From assembly GCA_947304245.1 (NCBI GenBank), contig CAMZAK010000003.1, positions 1 to 64,000 on the forward strand: a DNA stretch of 64,000 nt, given 5' to 3'. Source of the DNA: an uncultured Clostridia bacterium (GTDB lineage: Bacteria > Bacillota > Clostridia > Oscillospirales > Ruminococcaceae). Of this stretch, positions 1 to 9,268 are shown one piece after another (positions within the stretch are counted from its first letter, which is position 1; the number at the start of each line of letters is the position of its first letter). The translations under genes were made by a program, and so were the position numbers. The notes under the pieces were generated by a model. The model made no database searches, was not told the DNA's origin, and was given only the letters and a program-made list of their open reading frames with translations.

Positions 1-125
1 AATTCATTGGTTTTTAAAAGTTCTTCGTGTGTTCCTTGGTTTTTAATTGAGCCGTTCTCTAAAATTAAAATTTTCTCTGAATTTTTAATTTTGGTTTTGT
101 TTTTGAAGAGTTTATTTAAAGAATA
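1..125 (-). pseudogene. decayed copy of the 3' end of the adjacent ABC exporter gene
   Basis: Positions 1 to about 125 repeat about 178-330 of the neighbouring ABC exporter gene, in the same orientation. Read on the minus strand it still spells ILENGSIKNQGTHEELLK, against ILVLEDGSIKNQGTHEELLK in the intact gene. The stretch of about ten codons covering the H-loop (AHKPST) is missing. No start codon or upstream domain is present, so this is a remnant. The copy runs off the left edge, so its full extent is unknown; a second transporter gene further left is possible. Confidence 0.8.
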
Positions 126-155
126 TTTTTATTTTTTAAACTAATTAAAATTTTA

Positions 156-1901
156 TTACTCATAAATTTTTTTGTAAAATTCATTGGTTTTTAAAAGTTC
201 TTCGTGTGTTCCTTGGTTTTTAATTGAGCCGTCTTCTAAAACTAAAATTTTCTCTGCATTTTTAATTGTGGAAGGTTTGTGTGCAATTGTAATTGTGGTT
301 TTGTTTTTCGAGAGCTTATTTAAAGAGTCTTTAATTATTTTTTCTGTTGTTGTGTCTAGCGAAGAGGTTGCTTCGTCTAAAATTAGAATTATTGGGTTTT
401 TTAAAAATGTTCTTGCTATGCTAATTCGCTGTTTTTGCCCACCTGAAAGTTTAATGCCGCGTTCTCCAATGTTTGTTTCAAAGCCGTTTGGAAGGCTATT
501 TATGAAATTAAAAAGATTAGCATTTTTGGCAGCATTAATTATTTCTTCTTCTGTTGCATTAACATTGCCATATTTTATGTTTTCTAAAATTGTTCCTGGA
601 AAAAGGAAAATATTTTGTTCCACAACTCCAATTGTTCTGTGGAGTTGTTTTAATGGTATTTCTTTTATGTTGTGCCCATCTATTAAAATTTCGCCTTTGT
701 TTAAATCCCAAAAACGCTGTAAGAGATTACATATTGTTGTTTTCCCGGCTCCAGAAGGGCCAACTAAGCTTACGTGTTCACCTTTATTAATTTTAAAATT
801 CAAATTTTTAATAATTAAATCTTCGTTTTCGTCATATTTAAAACATGCATTTTTAAATTCTATTGAACCTTCTATTTTTTCAATTTTTTTACAATTAAAA
901 GTGTCTACTATGTTTGGTTTTATGTCTAAAATTTCAAAAAAACGAATTAATGGAATGTGCCCTTCTTGATATTTTTCTAATGTGTGCAAAAGTTTAATAA
1001 TTTCTTTTAAAATCATATCTTCATACATAAAGCAGGTTAGGTAGCTTGTTGTTTTAATGTTTCCTTTAATTAATGGCATTAACCCTACAATTGCAAGAAT
1101 AAGATATGCAGATAAAACAAAAAAACGCATTATTCCATTCATTTTGCCAAGGTTTAAATATAAATCTTTTTTTGTTTTATAGGTTTTTTCGTTTTCAACT
1201 TCAAATTTTTCTTTTTCAAAATTTTCATTAGCAAAAGATTTTGTAACATGTATTCCGAGTAGACTGTTTTCAATTTGAGAGTTTAGCTCTCCTAGTTGAA
1301 CGGCATTATCTTTAAAAGCTTTTCTTATTTTTAAATTGTAATAATAACATGTTAAAAACATAATTGGAGAAAAAATTAAAATAACAGCACCAATGTAAAA
1401 GTTTATTTTAATTAAAAATATTGTGCACAATGTGAATTTTAGAAAAGAAATTAAAATTTGTTCTGGGAGATGGTGCATAAATTCTGTTATTTTAGAAAGG
1501 TCGTGTGTGAACCTTGAAAGCAGTTGGCCCATTTTTGTTTTTGTGAAATATCCTATGTTTAGTTTTTGTATGTGTGAAAACAAATCACGTCGCATATCTT
1601 TTTCAATTTTTGCGCCTGTTAGGTGACCAATATAGTTCATGTAATAAATCCCTATTACTTCTAGTATGGCTAAGATTATGAAGATTGAAGCATTTTTAAC
1701 TAAAAGATTAATAGGAATTGCAATTTTTTGTTTAATTGAATCTGTAACAATATCTGCACTGTAACGCAAAAGTTTTGGAAACATTATTTCACAAAGTGTT
1801 GCAGCCACAGAAAAAATTAGGTCTAGAATTAGTAGACCTTTATATTTTTTAATATATGAAAAAGATCTTTTAAATATGGAAAAAGTTCTAATTTTCTGCA
1901 T
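156..1901 (-). CDS. ABC transporter, fused membrane and ATPase domains (exporter type)
   Basis: A 581-residue half-transporter: an N-terminal six-helix membrane domain (about residues 20-310) followed by an ATPase domain (about 345-581). Visible motifs are Walker A GPSGAGKTT (about 381-389), signature LSGGQ (about 486), Walker B LILDEATSSLD (about 506) and an H-loop written AHK where AHR is usual. The fused layout and length fit the MsbA/LmrA-like multidrug or lipid exporter class, which works as a dimer in the cytoplasmic membrane and couples ATP hydrolysis to export. Substrate cannot be told. A promoter-like element lies upstream at 1958-1986. Immediately downstream is a decayed copy of the gene's own end. 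Homodimer versus heterodimer depends on whether a second copy exists left of the window. Confidence 0.9.
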   Translation of the reverse strand: MQKIRTFSIFKRSFSYIKKYKGLLILDLIFSVAATLCEIMFPKLLRYSADIVTDSIKQKIAIPINLLVKNASIFIILAILEVIGIYYMNYIGHLTGAKIEKDMRRDLFSHIQKLNIGYFTKTKMGQLLSRFTHDLSKITEFMHHLPEQILISFLKFTLCTIFLIKINFYIGAVILIFSPIMFLTCYYYNLKIRKAFKDNAVQLGELNSQIENSLLGIHVTKSFANENFEKEKFEVENEKTYKTKKDLYLNLGKMNGIMRFFVLSAYLILAIVGLMPLIKGNIKTTSYLTCFMYEDMILKEIIKLLHTLEKYQEGHIPLIRFFEILDIKPNIVDTFNCKKIEKIEGSIEFKNACFKYDENEDLIIKNLNFKINKGEHVSLVGPSGAGKTTICNLLQRFWDLNKGEILIDGHNIKEIPLKQLHRTIGVVEQNIFLFPGTILENIKYGNVNATEEEIINAAKNANLFNFINSLPNGFETNIGERGIKLSGGQKQRISIARTFLKNPIILILDEATSSLDTTTEKIIKDSLNKLSKNKTTITIAHKPSTIKNAEKILVLEDGSIKNQGTHEELLKTNEFYKKIYE

Positions 1902-1957
1902 AAAAAAGATTCCTTTATTAAATTACTAAAATTTAAAGTAATTAAAATGTTATTAAC

Positions 1958-1986
1958 ATATTACTATTAAAGTATTTTTTTGTCAA
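1958..1986 (-). promoter_or_regulatory. SigA-type promoter of the ABC exporter gene
   Basis: On the minus strand a perfect -35 TTGACA (1986-1981) is followed after exactly 17 bases by TAATAT (1963-1958), about 57 bases before the start codon. The -10 matches four of six consensus positions. Confidence 0.6.
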
Positions 1987-2195
1987 TTTCATTAATTTTT
2001 AAAATAGATATTTTTATTGGGAATATTTTTGAGAAAAAACTAATATAATTTAAACTTAGTGATAAATTTATTTTATTAAAAATTATTCTCTTGTGTCTTA
2101 AATTTAGTAGAAAATTATAATAATATTTACATTTTTAATAATTATGTTGCACAAAATGGGTAGTTTCTACATATATTTACATAAGAGGTGATTTT

Positions 2196-2879
2196 TTGAT
2201 TTTCTACCCTATTAATATTTTGCAACATGCTTTATTATTTGCATTAAGAATTGAAAAAACCTCGTTTCCAAAACCCCTTTCTAAGAAGGAGGAACTAAAA
2301 TGTTTTGAAAGAATTAGAAAAAATGATGAAAAAGCTAAAGAAATTTTAATTAAACACAATTTAAGGCTTGTTGCGCATATTGTTAAAAAATATTATTTTT
2401 GTTTAGATGATCAGGAGGACTTAATTTCCATTGGAACAATAGGCTTAATTAAGGCTGTTAAAAGTTTTAATTTTGAAAAAAAAATAAAGTTTGCAACGTA
2501 TGCAGCGAGATGCATTGAAAATGAAATTTTAATGTATTTTAGGCAAATTAAGAAAAATATTAATAATTTATATTTAGTGGATGATTTTAAATATTTTAAC
2601 GGACAAAATTCTAATTCTTCTTTTAACAATAAATTAGTTGAAGAAACAGATATTATTGAAATTGTGGATGTTAGGTTTAAGTCAGATATATTATATAAAT
2701 TAATTAATAAAATGTTAACTTTAAGAGAAAAAAATGTTTTGGTTTGCAGGTATGGTTTATATGGCAAAACACCTTTAACACAACAACAAACTGCAAAAAT
2801 TCTTAAAATTTCTAGGTCTTATGTTTCTAGAATAGAGAAAAAGGCAATAGAGAAATTAACGAAAAAATTTAAAAAATAA
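2196..2879 (+). CDS. sigK: RNA polymerase sporulation sigma factor SigK
   Basis: A 227-residue sigma-70 family protein. The N terminus carries the FPKPLSKKEE segment typical of SigK. Region 2 follows with NLRLVAHIVKKY and EDLISIGTIGLIKA (about residues 57-88) and ATYAARCIENEILM. A C-terminal region 4 helix-turn-helix contains ISRSYVSRIEKKA. Known role of the family: late mother-cell transcription during endospore formation. The gene is intact, with no skin-type interruption. TTG start at 2196 follows AAGAGGTG with 5 bases between. A SigE paralogue is the main alternative, but the N-terminal motif and ending favour SigK. It has no operon partner in the window. Confidence 0.88.
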   Translation: MIFYPINILQHALLFALRIEKTSFPKPLSKKEELKCFERIRKNDEKAKEILIKHNLRLVAHIVKKYYFCLDDQEDLISIGTIGLIKAVKSFNFEKKIKFATYAARCIENEILMYFRQIKKNINNLYLVDDFKYFNGQNSNSSFNNKLVEETDIIEIVDVRFKSDILYKLINKMLTLREKNVLVCRYGLYGKTPLTQQQTAKILKISRSYVSRIEKKAIEKLTKKFKK

Positions 2880-2908
2880 AATTTTATGAGAAAATTAAAA
2901 GTTTTTTA

Positions 2909-2937
2909 TTGTATTTTGTAATATTTAATGTTATAAT
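2909..2937 (+). promoter_or_regulatory. promoter of gdhA
   Basis: TTGTAT at 2909-2914 and a perfect TATAAT at 2932-2937, separated by 17 bases, 35 bases upstream of the chosen gdhA start. Confidence 0.6.
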
Positions 2938-2950
2938 TTTTTGATGTTAA

Positions 2951-4318
<1,368 letters not shown>

Positions 4319-4334
4319 TTTAATTTGATATATA

Positions 4335-4380
4335 AAAATAAACTAACCAAAATACTTAGACTAGGTTAGTTTATTTTTTT
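4335..4380. terminator. bidirectional intrinsic terminator between gdhA and the convergent unknown gene
   Basis: Perfect 14-base stem (4335-4348 with 4364-4377, core AAACTAACC/GGTTAGTTT), 15-base loop, and a T run on the plus strand with the matching A run on the other side. Confidence 0.85.
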
Positions 4381-4410
4381 AATATAACAGATTTTTATTT
4401 TTTAATGTTA

Positions 4411-5040
4411 TTATTTTTTATCATCTTTTATAACACTAACTTCTAATATTCCACCTTCATCTAATTCTTCTATTTTAAGATCTTCTACTATTTTGAAAAA
4501 ATTCCCACTAATAATAGAATCCCTTAAATATTTTTTTTGGTTTCTTGTGCAGTCGTAAAGTTTAGGCAACATTTCTAAAATTAATGCATTTACTTGTTCT
4601 ATTTTGGTATCTTTATTATTTAACATCTCAATGCTTAAACCAATTGCATTTTCTATATATTTAATTAATTTTTTTATGGCATCTTTTTTTTCGTTATCAC
4701 TTATTTCGCTATATTTTGTTTCATAAAATTTATTTACATATTCTTTAAATTTTTTAGTATCGTAAATAAGTGATGTTAAGAATATTTTTTCTTTTTCAGA
4801 GTATTCGTTTGAATTGTATATTATATCCATCAAAAAGTTTAATTCGTTGGGGTTATTAATTATTTCATAAATATCTTTACCTAAATTTTTTTCTGCATTA
4901 GAAATTAAAAGTTCTAATGCTGATTCTTTTTCTTTTTCTTTTTCTTTTTCTTTTTCTTTTTCTTGTTCGCTTAAATTAGTTGTATTTGCATAAATTGCTG
5001 TTGTGTTATTTGTAGATTGATTTAAATTATTACTTTCCAT
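4411..5040 (-). CDS. unknown protein with Glu-Lys dipeptide repeat
   Basis: 209 residues, not recognised. A Ser/Asn/Thr-rich start is followed by six Glu-Lys dipeptides (about residues 27-40) and then a largely helical region of about 165 residues rich in Asn, Lys, Glu and Ile. There is no signal peptide or membrane segment. The start is supported by AAGGAG 8 bases upstream of ATG. The composition resembles the Asn/Glu/Lys-rich proteins at 32-34 kb, but no sequence homology is evident. It sits between terminators on both sides, so it is probably transcribed alone. Confidence 0.7.
   Translation of the reverse strand: MESNNLNQSTNNTTAIYANTTNLSEQEKEKEKEKEKEKESALELLISNAEKNLGKDIYEIINNPNELNFLMDIIYNSNEYSEKEKIFLTSLIYDTKKFKEYVNKFYETKYSEISDNEKKDAIKKLIKYIENAIGLSIEMLNNKDTKIEQVNALILEMLPKLYDCTRNQKKYLRDSIISGNFFKIVEDLKIEELDEGGILEVSVIKDDKK
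4926..4961 (-). repeat. hexanucleotide microsatellite (CTTTTT)6
   Basis: Six perfect CTTTTT units inside the coding sequence above, encoding Glu-Lys repeats on the minus strand. The unit is a multiple of three, so slippage would change protein length without breaking the frame. Confidence 0.95.
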
Positions 5041-5144
5041 TTTAAATTCTCCTTTTTAAAAATTATTTTAATTATTGTATAATATTATGTGAGGTTTTTC
5101 AACAAAAAATTCTAATTTTTGTTATTTTTTTTAAAATTAAACCA

Positions 5145-5182
5145 AATAATCCCAAAGAATTTTTCTTTGAGATTATTTTTAC
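5145..5182. terminator. intrinsic terminator after yabR
   Basis: 15-base inverted repeat (5145-5159 with 5163-5177, one mismatch, core CCAAAGAA/TTCTTTGA) with a 3-base loop. It lies 26 bases beyond the stop codon of the yabR-like gene, and T-rich sequence flanks both sides. Confidence 0.7.
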
Positions 5183-5203
5183 AATATATCTATAAGTAAC
5201 AAA

Positions 5204-5641
5204 TCATCTTTTTTTAGAATAAGAACCTCTTCTGTTGTCTAAATTTTTGCGTATATTAGAGATTTTTTCCTCACTATTTTTTTTAAATTTAGCTAGCATA
5301 TCTTCAAAAGAATTTGATTTATCTTTTTTAGCGTTTTGTTCTTTTTTGTTTAAAGTAGAAGTTTCGGGTTCAAAGATTTTTTTCTTATTGTTTTCATTTA
5401 AATTATTAATTTCTTGAACTTGTTTTATAGATAAACTTAGTTTATTTTTTTCATTGCTTAAAATTTTAACTTTAACAATGTCTCCAATTTTTAAGAGTTT
5501 TGAAATATCTGTAACAAAATTTTTAGAAATTTCAGATATATGAACCAAACCAGTAACACCTTTTTCAATTTCAACAAAGGCTCCAAACTTTGTTATACCA
5601 ATTATTTTGCCTTCTTTTACGCTGCCAATTTCAAGCTGCAT
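5204..5641 (-). CDS. yabR: S1 RNA-binding domain protein, YabR-like
   Basis: 145 residues. A single S1 (OB-fold) domain occupies about residues 1-72, with the typical GSVKEGKIIGITKFGAFVEI start and GLVHISEIS and LSLSIKQ blocks. A charged Lys/Asn/Glu-rich tail follows and ends in Arg/Lys-rich sequence. The family binds RNA and its exact role is unclear. The position just after divIC matches the conserved Bacillus/Clostridia order yabO-yabP-yabQ-divIC-yabR. It is the last gene of this block. Confidence 0.85.
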   Translation of the reverse strand: MQLEIGSVKEGKIIGITKFGAFVEIEKGVTGLVHISEISKNFVTDISKLLKIGDIVKVKILSNEKNKLSLSIKQVQEINNLNENNKKKIFEPETSTLNKKEQNAKKDKSNSFEDMLAKFKKNSEEKISNIRKNLDNRRGSYSKKR

Positions 5642-5680
5642 TGTTTTAAATTTCCTCCTATTTTAAAAACATATTAAATT

Positions 5681-5980
5681 TCATTCTTTTGTTATGTCAT
5701 AAAAAACACGTTCACCATATTTAACCATGTTTAATTCTTCTCTGGCGTATTTTTCTTTAAATTCATCTGTTAAATTATTTTTTATTTGTTCTTTTAAATT
5801 TTCGTTATTTTTAATGTTAACTTCAATTTTTTTATTTAAATCTGTTAATTCTTTTTCTTTTTTTATATTTTTATTTTTAATGTTAATTAATTTATAAATA
5901 AATATTAAAATTAAAAATATTAATAATAACTTTAATATTATTCTTCTCAATTTTATTTTTAAAATTTCAGAATTTTTCAT
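5681..5980 (-). CDS. divIC: septum formation initiator, DivIC/FtsB family
   Basis: 99 residues: a short basic cytoplasmic N terminus, one membrane helix (about residues 14-32, LLLIFLILIFIYKLI), a coiled coil (about 35-70), and a C-terminal EKYAREELNMVKYGE segment diagnostic of the DivIC/FtsB family. In the divisome it pairs with FtsL and activates septal wall synthesis. The position between yabQ and yabR is the conserved Firmicutes location. Confidence 0.88.
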   Translation of the reverse strand: MKNSEILKIKLRRIILKLLLIFLILIFIYKLINIKNKNIKKEKELTDLNKKIEVNIKNNENLKEQIKNNLTDEFKEKYAREELNMVKYGERVFYDITKE

Positions 5981-6074
5981 CCTAAACCTTTCACAAATTA
6001 ATTTTGTTAAATTATTCCAATTAATTTTTAATTATACACCTAAATTTATTAATAAATCAAGGTTTTTTTAAAAT

Positions 6075-6587
6075 TTATCTTTTTAATTTTTTTAATTCAT
6101 TTAGTCTATCCAATTTTTTAATAACTTGTTTTTTAGAAATTAACGATTTTAGGTTGCTTTTAAATATTTTATTTTTAAAAATAAAAATAATTATATTTTT
6201 TAAATTATTAGTTAAGAAATTTATTAAGCTAATTAAAAATCCTTTAATTATATTTTTATATACACCAAATATCAATTTTACTGTAAAGTTAATTATAATA
6301 GTTAAAAATTTTTCAATAGTGCAAAAATATAATGTAAACCCTATTAATTCTCCAATTAAAACGAATATTCTAAAACCACTATATGTATATTTGAAGAAAA
6401 AGCTGATCGTTAAAATAGAAACTATAATACAAAAAATAATATCTAAAAAAATAACTAAATTTTTACTTGATTTTTTAAGTGAATTTTTTTTTATAACTAA
6501 ATTAATGTTCCAAATTAAACCAAAAATCATTCCAAATAAAACAGAAATTAAAAATGTTATAACAGAAGGAGAAAAACTCATATACAT
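6075..6587 (-). CDS. yabQ: spore cortex protein YabQ-like membrane protein
   Basis: 170 residues with at least four hydrophobic segments in the first 135 residues and a basic tail ending in LNELKKLKR. Recognition rests mainly on size, topology and location directly after yabP. In Bacillus subtilis YabQ sits in the spore outer membrane and is needed for cortex formation. Its ATG overlaps the yabP stop (TAATG), implying translational coupling; a second Met two codons on could be the true start. Poorly conserved family, so the name is contextual. Confidence 0.75.
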   Translation of the reverse strand: MYMSFSPSVITFLISVLFGMIFGLIWNINLVIKKNSLKKSSKNLVIFLDIIFCIIVSILTISFFFKYTYSGFRIFVLIGELIGFTLYFCTIEKFLTIIINFTVKLIFGVYKNIIKGFLISLINFLTNNLKNIIIFIFKNKIFKSNLKSLISKKQVIKKLDRLNELKKLKR

Positions 6588-6868
6588 TATTTAAATAACC
6601 TACTAAGAAAGCTTTTATTTTTATTCTTAGTATTTTCTGAATATTTTAATTCTCTAATACTTCCATTAACATTTAATTCTTTTGTTTTATTGTTAAATTT
6701 TTCAACATGAAGTCCAACACCTTTTATTATTATAGTCCCTAAAGTTGAAAAAGCTGTAATTTTTTCTTCGTTGAAATCGCCTACTTCATTAATTCCAGTC
6801 ATTTCTAATTTTTTTCTATTTTCCAATACAATATTTTGAGATATATCTTCTTTTTTTATTTCTTCCAT
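6587..6868 (-). CDS. yabP: sporulation protein YabP
   Basis: 93 residues of the small YabP/YqfC family. The diagnostic core runs NRKKLEMTGINEVGDFNEEKI, followed by TLGTIIIKGVGLHVE and NVNGSIRELKYSE. In B. subtilis this protein is required for spore cortex/coat morphogenesis and is made in the mother cell. The RBS AGGAGG lies 7 bases before ATG. It is the second gene of the rqcP-yabP-yabQ-divIC-yabR series. Confidence 0.9.
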   Translation of the reverse strand: MEEIKKEDISQNIVLENRKKLEMTGINEVGDFNEEKITAFSTLGTIIIKGVGLHVEKFNNKTKELNVNGSIRELKYSENTKNKNKSFLSRLFK

Positions 6869-6949
6869 AATTTCCTCCTGCAGATATTTTATAATTTAAT
6901 ATTCTATAATATTCTTTTTGTGTACAATATATGCAAAAGTTAAAATGGA

Positions 6950-7192
6950 TTAAATTATTTCATACATTTCTTGGCAATTTTGCTTATTTGCAAGTTCATT
7001 TATTTTTAAAACTTTAACTTTAAGTTTTTTATTTTCATTAATTTTAATTTCTAAAACATCATTAACTTTAACTTTAGTAGATGCTTTTGCTAACTTTTCA
7101 TTTATTAAAATTTTTTCATTACTGCAAATTTTATTCGCTACTGTTCTTCTTTTAATTAAACGTGATAATTTTAAAAATTTATCTAACCTCAA
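6950..7192 (-). CDS. rqcP: S4-domain RNA-binding protein RqcP (YabO/Hsp15-like)
   Basis: 80 residues, essentially one S4 domain: MRLDKFLKLSRLIKRRTVAN is the canonical start, then the KVKVNDVLEIK strand. RqcP assists ribosome-associated quality control, acting with RqcH on the 50S subunit to drive alanine tailing of stalled chains. Length and position between hup and yabP match the conserved Firmicutes order. Confidence 0.9.
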   Translation of the reverse strand: MRLDKFLKLSRLIKRRTVANKICSNEKILINEKLAKASTKVKVNDVLEIKINENKKLKVKVLKINELANKQNCQEMYEII

Positions 7193-7210
7193 ATTTAAAC
7201 CTCATTATAA

Positions 7211-7252
7211 TAAAAAAAGGTGATTATAACTATTAATGTTTTATAATCACCT
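7211..7252 (-). terminator. intrinsic terminator of hup
   Basis: Perfect 12-base stem AGGTGATTATAA/TTATAATCACCT (7218-7229 with 7241-7252). On the minus strand it is followed at once by seven T, between the hup stop and the rqcP start. rqcP is thus transcribed by read-through or from its own unseen promoter. Confidence 0.9.
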
Positions 7253-7270
7253 AAATTTTAAATATGGTTT

Positions 7271-7549
7271 TTAATGCTTTGCAACAGCATCTTTTAAACC
7301 TCGTCCTGCTTTAAATGCTGGAACCGTGCTTTTTGGAATTGTAATTTCTTTTCCTGTTGAAGGATTTCTTCCTTTTCTTTCTTTTCTTGTTCTAACTTCA
7401 AACGTGCCAAATCCTACAATTTGGACCTTATCTCCATTAGAAAGAGTTGTAGTAATTACCTTAAAACATTCACCAATAATATTTCCAATATCTTTTTTTG
7501 AAAGATCTACCGACTCGGAGATTGTGTTTATTAAATCTGATTTTGTCAT
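7271..7549 (-). CDS. hup: HU family DNA-binding protein
   Basis: 92 residues, the standard HU length. Visible are the N-terminal helices MTKSDLINTISESVDLSKKD, the GFGTFEVRTRKERKGRNPSTG arm signature and the conserved arm proline. It is a histone-like nucleoid protein that binds and bends DNA as a dimer. The RBS GGAGG lies upstream, with a consensus promoter about 80 bases before the start and a strong terminator after the stop. This fits high expression. Confidence 0.96.
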   Translation of the reverse strand: MTKSDLINTISESVDLSKKDIGNIIGECFKVITTTLSNGDKVQIVGFGTFEVRTRKERKGRNPSTGKEITIPKSTVPAFKAGRGLKDAVAKH

Positions 7550-7631
7550 TTTATAATTCCTCCATAAAAAAGTTTTTTTGATTGTTATAATTTAATACTA
7601 AGTAACTCTATTTTATTTTTTTCACATCGCT

Positions 7632-7660
7632 ATTATACAATCTAATTTTTTTATTGTCAA
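7632..7660 (-). promoter_or_regulatory. full-consensus SigA promoter of hup
   Basis: On the minus strand TTGACA (7660-7655) and TATAAT (7637-7632) are both perfect matches, with a 17-base spacer. This is the strongest promoter match seen in the window. Confidence 0.85.
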
Positions 7661-8075
7661 TTAAAATATGCTTGTTTCATTAAAAAAAATATCTTCATTT
7701 TTTGCAGAAAATTTAACATATTTTGGTAATTATTTTGGTAATTATAATAAAAAAAAATAAAATATTACAAAAATTATAATGGAATATTTTTATTGATATT
7801 AAACATAATAATAGAGTATTACATATTTTTTAAGTAAGACTGTTTTAGTATTTAAATATTAAAAAAGGTAGTTAAAAAAAAATTGAGATAATAATTTTAT
7901 GGACAAAAATAATAGAAAATTTTAGAAATGAAGTTGGCTGAATTTTGATAATTTTATTAAAAAAAGGTTTTTTTGAATTTAATATGAATAATTCTTGTAA
8001 TTTTTCTTGCATAGAATTAAGATAAGAGTTATTTTAATATTGAGTTAATAATTAAACAAGGGGAGGTTTATAAAA
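7661..8075. other. AT-rich intergenic region, no gene seen
   Basis: About 415 bases with no supported ORF or RNA gene. Near its right end TTGCAT (8007-8012) and TATTTT (8030-8035), 17 bases apart, could be the promoter of the small gene at 8076. A short direct repeat of TTTTGGTAATTAT occurs around 7720-7745. Nothing else was recognised. Confidence 0.4.
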
Positions 8076-8477
8076 ATGAATAAGAAAAAAGGAATGATGA
8101 AAAAAACATGTAAAATGGCAAAAAGTGTTTTTAGAAAGACACAAGAATTTTTTGAGATATCTCAAATAAACATGAAAATTATTAGTTATAAAAACAAAAT
8201 AGAGAAAAAATTTGCTAAAGTTGGTTATTATGTTTATAATAAACAAAAAAAATTTGGTTTTAATGCTCTGAGTAAAGAGATGGAAAATGAAAATTTTAAG
8301 ATAATATTTGAAGAAATAAAGAAGTTATATGAGAAAATAGCAGATTTAGAAAAAGAAAAAGATGAGATTAAGGGCTGTTGTGACAAAGAAGATTATGATT
8401 TAGAAGAAAGTTTTAAAAAGAACCGTAAATATTCAATTGAAATGGAAGAAGACTTTGAAAATAATTTTAGTGACTAG
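8076..8477 (+). CDS. small unknown coiled-coil protein
   Basis: 133 residues, soluble, highly charged, predicted mostly helical. A basic first third (FRKTQEFFEISQINMKII) is followed by IEKKFAKVGYYVYNK, a coiled-coil-like stretch with Glu/Lys heptads (about residues 75-105), one CCDKED cysteine pair, and an acidic end. The layout resembles short clostridial proteins of the type helix, IYAEIGKKVYE, coiled coil; some of these carry a zinc ribbon that is absent here. RBS GGGGAGG precedes ATG. It is convergent with ung with only 5 bases between the stops. Function unknown. Confidence 0.75.
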   Translation: MNKKKGMMKKTCKMAKSVFRKTQEFFEISQINMKIISYKNKIEKKFAKVGYYVYNKQKKFGFNALSKEMENENFKIIFEEIKKLYEKIADLEKEKDEIKGCCDKEDYDLEESFKKNRKYSIEMEEDFENNFSD

Positions 8478-8482
8478 AAAAT

Positions 8483-9163
8483 TTAATGGTAAATTTTTAG
8501 CTGCCAATTAATTGGATTTTGTTTTGTTTTAATTAAAAATTTATTGGTTTTACTAAAATGACGGCATCCAAAGAAACCTCTAAATGCAGAAAGAGGACTG
8601 GGATGAGATGCTTTTAAAACCAAATGAATTTTATTGTTTATTAATTTTTGTTTACCTATTGCAAAAGCTCCCCATAACATGAAAACTACTGGGGAACTTT
8701 TTTTATTTAAAATTGAGATTATTTTATCTGTTAAATATTGCCATCCAATTTTGCTGTGTGAATTTGGCTTGCTTTCAACAACAGTTAAAACATTGTTTAA
8801 AAGAAGCACCCCTTGATTTGCCCAATGTTTTAAGTTACCGAAATTTTTTGGTTGCTTAATTTTTAAATCTGTTTCTGTTTCTTTTAAAATGTTAACTAAA
8901 GAAGGAGGAATTTTAGAATTTTTCGGCACAGAAAAAGAAAGTCCATCTGCTAACCCTCTTGTGTGGTATGGGTCTTGCCCTAAAATTACAACTTTACAGC
9001 TCTTAAAATCTGTGAATTTTAATGCGTTGAAAATTTTTTCTTTTTCTGGGAATACATTTTTCTCTTTATATTCTTTTATTAGAATTTTTCTCAAATTTAA
9101 ATAGTATTCTTTACTCCATTCTTTTTTTAATAAAACATCCCAATAATTATTTAATAAAACCAA
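8483..9163 (-). CDS. ung: uracil-DNA glycosylase, family 1
   Basis: 226 residues, standard length. The water-activating motif GQDPYH (Asp at about residue 64) and the HPSPLSAFRGFFGCRHFS block (catalytic His at about 187) are intact, with FMLWGAFA between. The enzyme excises uracil from DNA and starts base-excision repair, which matters in an AT-rich genome where cytosine deamination adds to the bias. TTG start, with AAGGGG about 11 bases upstream. Confidence 0.96.
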   Translation of the reverse strand: MVLLNNYWDVLLKKEWSKEYYLNLRKILIKEYKEKNVFPEKEKIFNALKFTDFKSCKVVILGQDPYHTRGLADGLSFSVPKNSKIPPSLVNILKETETDLKIKQPKNFGNLKHWANQGVLLLNNVLTVVESKPNSHSKIGWQYLTDKIISILNKKSSPVVFMLWGAFAIGKQKLINNKIHLVLKASHPSPLSAFRGFFGCRHFSKTNKFLIKTKQNPINWQLKIYH

Positions 9164-9268
9164 ATTAAAATTTTCCCCTTTTTAAAATTTATTTAAATAA
9201 GGTTTTTAAATAACAAAAATAAATATATTAAAACTAAAATAAGGCTAAATTAAAATTGATGTTTAATA

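Noticed and set aside
184-969. 261-codon plus-strand ORF opposite the ABC exporter
   Set aside because: Antisense shadow of the ATPase domain, with no RBS and no recognisable protein.
2165-2190. SigE-like promoter (CATATATT) before sigK
   Set aside because: The -10 resembles the consensus, but no acceptable -35 lies at the right spacing; too weak in AT-rich DNA.
7661-8075. Possible structured RNA in the hup upstream gap
   Set aside because: No stable GC-containing helices or known RNA motif; the base composition is uniformly AT-rich.
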